From Multifurca ochricompacta (lineage: Eukaryota; Basidiomycota; Agaricomycetes; Russulales; Russulaceae), in assembly GCA_022496185.1 (NCBI GenBank), contig WTXG01000035.1:186001-250000 (forward strand): DNA of 64,000 bases, read 5' to 3'. The notes under the pieces are model-generated. The model ran no database searches. It was not told where the DNA came from and saw only the letters and a list, made by a program, of their open reading frames with translations. Shown one piece after another: positions 60,514-64,000 of the stretch. Made by a program: the position numbers and the translations under genes. The first letter of the stretch is position 1; each line of letters opens with the position of its first letter.

Positions 60514-60782
60514 GAGTTGCCCCAACGATCGTCAATCCGTCGGGGTGGTGCGGCAAGTGCCTCCGCCACAACTCAGGGCACCGCGAGTTGGACTGCCCGA
60601 TCCATGACATGTGCCGCCTATGTGGCCAACGCGGGCCATACAGGTTCCTTCGTACCCACCAGTGTCCGCAAGATTTGGACAAGGAGAACTACATGATGGA
60701 TGATCGTAATGTAGCCAACGATTATTTGGAGTTGATACAGGATGATGACGGTACGAGTCGTTTCTAGCCAGGTCTGCTAGAA

Positions 60783-60798
60783 CCAGAAGAGGGGGTGA
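60783..60798 (+). promoter_or_regulatory. Polypurine tract of element A
   Basis: CCAGAAGAGGGGGTGA directly before TGTTACAATC of the 3' LTR; primer site for plus-strand DNA. Confidence 0.75.
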
Positions 60799-61188
60799 TG
60801 TTACAATCTCTACCGAGCAACCCCATTTTCTTCCACCTCCCTGACGACAACCCATCTCTGCCACCTACCTTACACTTCATGATCACGTCCCCATCCTGGG
60901 ACCCATCACATGCTCTGCTTCCTTCCCCGTGACTTGCTTTGGCCTTGTTGACTCGTTGTATACCTATGCTTGACCCTTTATCTCTTATCTTGTTATCTTT
61001 ACGCTCGGACACTTACTTAATACCCTATCAGAAGCCCGACTTTACGCCGTCCGCTTCCATATATTTGGGCCCACCTGACTCCGCTATCTTATCTATAGAT
61101 GCCCATTCGATTACGTATATAAGCTCGCTGTAACTACATTGTAGACCTCAGACTCGACTTATTGAATACATCGGTGTTTGTCTTTCGG
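60799..61188 (+). repeat. 3' LTR of element A, first 390 bp
   Basis: Matches the start of the 5' LTR (45901 onward) through GTGTTTGTCTTTCGG, where element C interrupts it. The remaining roughly 195 bp should follow element C outside the window. Confidence 0.92.
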
Positions 61189-61769
61189 TGTTACGTCCGG
61201 TGTGAGACGTTCTGCACGACTTGTGCGACAGCGTTGCCTGTGAGTTCAGATAAGAGACCAATAGGACCTCTTGGAGTCTTAGTGAAGAGTCAAAGTCAAA
61301 GGGGCTGTTCCCTAGTGACGATGTTGAGCGGAAAGTGCCGAAAGCACTGAGATGATCGAGTCAAAGAGTTCAAGGGAGAGTCCGAAAGACAAACACCGAT
61401 GTATTCAATAAGTCGAGTCTAAGGTCTACAGCCTAGCTAAGACGGACTTATATACGTAAATGGATGGGCATCTATAGATAAGGATATCGGAGTCATGTGG
61501 GCCCAAAGATGCGAAAGCGGACGGCGTAAAGCCTGGCTTCTGATAGGGGATTAAGTAAATGTCCAGTCGTAATGATAAGAAGATAAGAAAAGACAATCAT
61601 AGACAAATAGTAGGTACACAAGTCCAAACAGTCAGTCACGGGGAAGGAAGCACTGCATGTGAGGGGTCCCAGGAGGGAGACGTAATGAGAAAGTGAAGGG
61701 TCGGTGGACGAGTGGGATCCCGGTTGGGGAGAGTGAAGAAAATAGGGCTACTGGGCCCTGTTCGTAACA
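61189..61769 (-). repeat. 3' LTR of element C
   Basis: 581 bp, on the plus strand TGTTACGTCC...TTCGTAACA, the same ends as the LTRs of element B. Confidence 0.92.
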
Positions 61770-61800
61770 TCACCCTCCCTTCTGGTTCGAGCTGACCCAG

Positions 61801-62994
61801 CTAGAAACGCGCACCATCATCATCCTGTATCAAGTCCACATAATCATCCGCCAGATTTCGATCCTCCACAGTGTAGGTCTCTTCGGCCGCGCACTGATGT
61901 GTACGCAGGAAACCGTATGGACCACGTCGTCCGCACTGGCGACATAGATCGTACACCGGACAGTCGAGTTCGCGATGCCCCGCATTGTGTCGTAGGCATT
62001 TTCCACACCATCCCGAAGGGTTGACAATGGTGGGAGCGACTCCCAATCGTCGGAAGATACAGAATCTGCTCCAGTGGAGGTTGCTTCGGCAGTGACGACA
62101 CCATTTGCGATTGAGGGGGCAGTTCCAACTAATGTGGTACTTGCTGTCGCATCGCCAGCAAGTTTCTCCTCGGGGATTCTCATGCATTCGCGGCATCTCG
62201 AATCGGTTCGGCAACAGTTGTGGTGCCGCTCCTAACGATCGTGGGGGAAGGGGTCGGGCGTATGTGTCGGCGTACCTCTCTGCAATGGTCTGGTATGCGT
62301 CCCCTTTCTCCAACCTTTTCCGAATCTCCGTCAACTCCTGCTCCACTTGGAACATGCCTCTTGTAAGCCTTGTCATCTGCTTCGCATATTCCTTATACTG
62401 GGTGTTGAGCATGGTGCGAAGTGCGAGGGTCTTCCGCAGTCTCATCACTTCGGCCTTGAGACGCGGGAGTCGCATGTCGTTCAGCACCTCATCGATTGCA
62501 AAGGCTCGGGGGTCGTCAGCTGCAAGATGTCCCAGCTGTTCGTCACTCATCGTGTGGTGAAGACGACCTGTGTATCGCTCTTCCAAGTAAACCGGGGCCC
62601 CATACACAGGCCCATCCTTTTTCATGCAACCGGCAACATCCATCCCTCCATTGGTGTAGAATATGTACTTAGCTATTTCTTTTGCTCCATCAGCCATTGT
62701 GATTTCGAGTGGGAAGTACATAGAGGAGTTTGGATTGTTGGCGAAGAAGGGGAACTCGGGTACTTCGTCGTCTTGCTCCATGTCAAGGAGATCGTTCGGA
62801 TGGGGTTCTTCGGAGTGGGTGAAGTCGTCGTTTGGGTTAGGCGACTGGTTCTTCACACGTTCCTCAGCAGCTTCGTAGTCGATGGGAGAGGAAGGACGAG
62901 TAGAGGGATGGGCGGAAGGGAAAGCTTCCACAACCACCGTAGTGGCGGCGAAGGCGTCGATGGCAGCGGAGGCAGCAATGAAGGAAGAAGACAT
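61801..62994 (-). CDS. Element C third ORF: intact zinc-knuckle protein
   Basis: 397 aa starting MSSSFIAASAAIDAFAATTV. Residues 30-90 are acidic. Residues 95-160 hold a conserved block with IFYTNGGMDVAGCMKKDG and APVYLEERYTGRLHHTM. Residues about 165-240 are helical with leucine heptads (coiled coil likely). Zinc sites: CWRCDSKYHISWNC (279-292) and CRHCRSNLHWSRFC (299-312) are exact CX2CX4HX4C knuckles; CGKCLRHNAGHRELDC (330-345) is CX2CX6HX4C; CRQC...HQC (351-368) may be a fourth. It starts 73 bp after the pol stop, where envelope genes sit in errantiviruses, but has no signal peptide or membrane helix. A nucleic-acid-binding role is inferred from the knuckles. Confidence 0.88.
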   Translation of the reverse strand: MSSSFIAASAAIDAFAATTVVVEAFPSAHPSTRPSSPIDYEAAEERVKNQSPNPNDDFTHSEEPHPNDLLDMEQDDEVPEFPFFANNPNSSMYFPLEITMADGAKEIAKYIFYTNGGMDVAGCMKKDGPVYGAPVYLEERYTGRLHHTMSDEQLGHLAADDPRAFAIDEVLNDMRLPRLKAEVMRLRKTLALRTMLNTQYKEYAKQMTRLTRGMFQVEQELTEIRKRLEKGDAYQTIAERYADTYARPLPPRSLGAAPQLLPNRFEMPRMHENPRGETCWRCDSKYHISWNCPLNRKWCRHCRSNLHWSRFCIFRRLGVAPTIVNPSGWCGKCLRHNAGHRELDCPVYDLCRQCGRRGPYGFLRTHQCAAEETYTVEDRNLADDYVDLIQDDDGARF

Positions 62995-63067
62995 GTTGGT
63001 TTGTGGTTAGGACGTTGCTGGTAAAGCTTTGTTCTGGGGAAGAAACGTCAAGGGTTTGCTTCTCCTT

Positions 63068-64000
63068 TTAACTGTTTCTGGGCGCCTGAGGGTGTCGTAA
63101 GTGGAATTCCGTAATTAAGTCCGGGGCAAAGATATTCCCGGCTGGTTCCCATGAATTGTCAGAGTCTGGGAATCCCTTCCACTTGATCAGGTAATGTAGT
63201 TTGCGCCCTCGGCCTCGATAAGCGGAGTTCATAATCCGCTCCACTTCCCATTCTGCTTCTCCATCGACTAGTTCCGGTGGTGGTCTTGGGAAGTTTTCCC
63301 CATGCATGGACGTTTCTTTGTATGGTGTCAGAAGCTTCGCATGGAAGACTGGGTGGATCTTCCATGTAGGGGGAAGTTCAAGTTCATATGACACATCCGA
63401 TAGTTTCCTTGTGATTCGGAAGGGTCCGTGACGTCGGGGCGCCAACTTAGCCGTGGGGTGTGACGTTTGGATGTGTTTCCCCTCCAGCCAAACCTGTTCA
63501 TTGGCTCGATAAGGTGTGAAGCTCGAGGGTTTATCCGATAAGGTTCGCTGTGCCTTCAACAGATTTTCATTGGCCGATTTCCGGATCTCATCCCATTGGC
63601 TGAGGCGTTGTGCGGTTGTGGGGACATTGGTTGGCTTATCAGTCCATGTGGTGTGTGGTACCCAGCCCATGATAAGGGAGAATGGGGGGGTTCTTGTCGT
63701 GCCGTTAGGCCAGGAGTTATGTGCGAACTCCACTGTCGCCAGCCAGTCCGCCCAGTCGTCCTGTCGTCCGTTGCACCAGAATCGAAGGTACTGCTCTAGC
63801 CATTGGTTGGTACGTTCCGACTGTCCATCTGTTTGGGGGTGGTAGGCTGTCGAGATGTTTTGCTGTATGTCCAGAATCTTGCATAATGCTCTGGCGAATG
63901 TTGAAGTGAAGCGTGGGTCTCGGTCAGAGATGATCTTTTCTGGGAGGCCATAGTGTCGATAAACATGGTCAAGATAGAGCTTGGCCACTCCTTCTGCTGT
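63068..64000 (-). CDS. Element C pol, C-terminal part (integrase core, chromodomain), cut by window end
   Basis: Enters the window within the integrase (VAKLYLDHVYRHYGLPEKII), then SDRDPRFTSTFARALCK, STAYHPQTDGQSERTNQW and EFAHNSWPNGTT. The chromodomain has EWEVERIMNSAYRGRGRK and YLIKWKGFPDSDNSWEPAGN. It ends LRHPQAPRNS with no internal stop in the visible 306 residues. Confidence 0.9.
   Translation of the reverse strand, partial: TAEGVAKLYLDHVYRHYGLPEKIISDRDPRFTSTFARALCKILDIQQNISTAYHPQTDGQSERTNQWLEQYLRFWCNGRQDDWADWLATVEFAHNSWPNGTTRTPPFSLIMGWVPHTTWTDKPTNVPTTAQRLSQWDEIRKSANENLLKAQRTLSDKPSSFTPYRANEQVWLEGKHIQTSHPTAKLAPRRHGPFRITRKLSDVSYELELPPTWKIHPVFHAKLLTPYKETSMHGENFPRPPPELVDGEAEWEVERIMNSAYRGRGRKLHYLIKWKGFPDSDNSWEPAGNIFAPDLITEFHLRHPQAPRNS

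Larger units (their letters stand above)
52151..60767 (+). pseudogene. Element A third ORF (zinc-knuckle protein), split by element B
   Basis: The first part (52151-53101) starts MSFVAANAAVDAFTATT and covers the acidic N-terminus, the conserved IFYTNGGMDVAGCMKKDGPV block, a helical region and two knuckles (CWRCDSKYHISWNC, CQHCRSNLHWSRYC). Element B is inserted after the RVG codons. The rest resumes at 60519 with APTIVNPSGWCGKCLRHN and ends DDDGTSRF with TAG 60765-60767. Apart from the insertion the frame is open. See the intact copy in element C. Confidence 0.88.
45901..61188 (+). mobile_element. Element A: Tf1/sushi-like Gypsy chromovirus (+), interrupted by three later insertions
   Basis: Parts in order: 5' LTR, self-primer site, gag, pol, third ORF, polypurine tract and part of the 3' LTR. 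It contains a solo LTR (47621-48197) and complete element B (53102-60513); element C breaks its 3' LTR at 61189. Without the insertions it is close to 7.3 kb up to the break. Stops and single-base deletions in pol show it is inactive. Confidence 0.93.
61189..64000 (-). mobile_element. Element C: family member (-), right part outside window
   Basis: Inserted in the 3' LTR of A; left TSD would be TTCGG (61184-61188). Contains 3' LTR, intact third ORF and the integrase/chromodomain end of pol, all open. It is the best-preserved copy in the window. Confidence 0.92.

Noticed and set aside
61801..62994. Reading the third ORF as an envelope gene
   Set aside because: No signal peptide, membrane helix or furin-type site; the zinc knuckles point to nucleic-acid binding.

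Overview
The window looks like nuclear DNA of a basidiomycete fungus, probably an Agaricomycete. Genes are split by many short GT-AG introns (about 50-100 bp), intergenic gaps are short, and the protein set is fungal: KAP114-type importin, Hpr1/THOC1, a basidiomycete-style C2H2 factor and an MBOAT wax synthase. Ty3/Gypsy chromoviruses of the Tf1/sushi kind fill the right third. A Rhizoctonia/Ceratobasidium-like host is a guess only.

Layout. 1-17.7 kb is a housekeeping block: 3' part of importin-9/KAP114 (+), mitochondrial ribosomal protein uS15m (+), a C2H2 zinc-finger protein (+), a large TPR-like protein (-), a cytosolic thioredoxin (+), a small coiled-coil protein (-) divergent from the THO subunit THOC1/Hpr1 (+). 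17.4-21.1 kb is a 1,422-bp inverted repeat with an 861-bp spacer. It duplicates the last exon of THOC1 and a gene for a tiny secreted peptide precursor. 22.7-37.1 kb is a second gene block: UDP-glucose 4-epimerase (+), a membrane protein (-), the Pin1/Ess1 prolyl isomerase (+), a USP12/46-type deubiquitinase (+), inositol monophosphatase (-) and a wax-synthase-like acyltransferase (+). 37.9-41.3 kb holds three more members of the secreted-peptide family (one dead), a broken wax-synthase fragment and an orphan acidic 3' gene fragment.

42-64 kb is a nest of LTR retrotransposons. Element D (-) was split by element A (+). A was hit by an LTR that is now solo (TSD CGATA) inside gag, by full-length element B (-; TSD GAGTT) inside its third ORF, and by element C (-) inside its 3' LTR. 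Element C runs off the window. A, B and C belong to one family that uses a Tf1-like self-primer: an 11-nt segment of the LTR about 34 bp downstream of the TATA box is complementary to the site just after the 5' LTR. They also carry an extra third ORF after pol with tandem zinc knuckles.

The two most interesting systems are the secreted-peptide family (constant signal peptide, intron and 3' UTR around a highly variable second exon) and the three-ORF self-priming retrotransposon family with its conserved zinc-knuckle ORF3.
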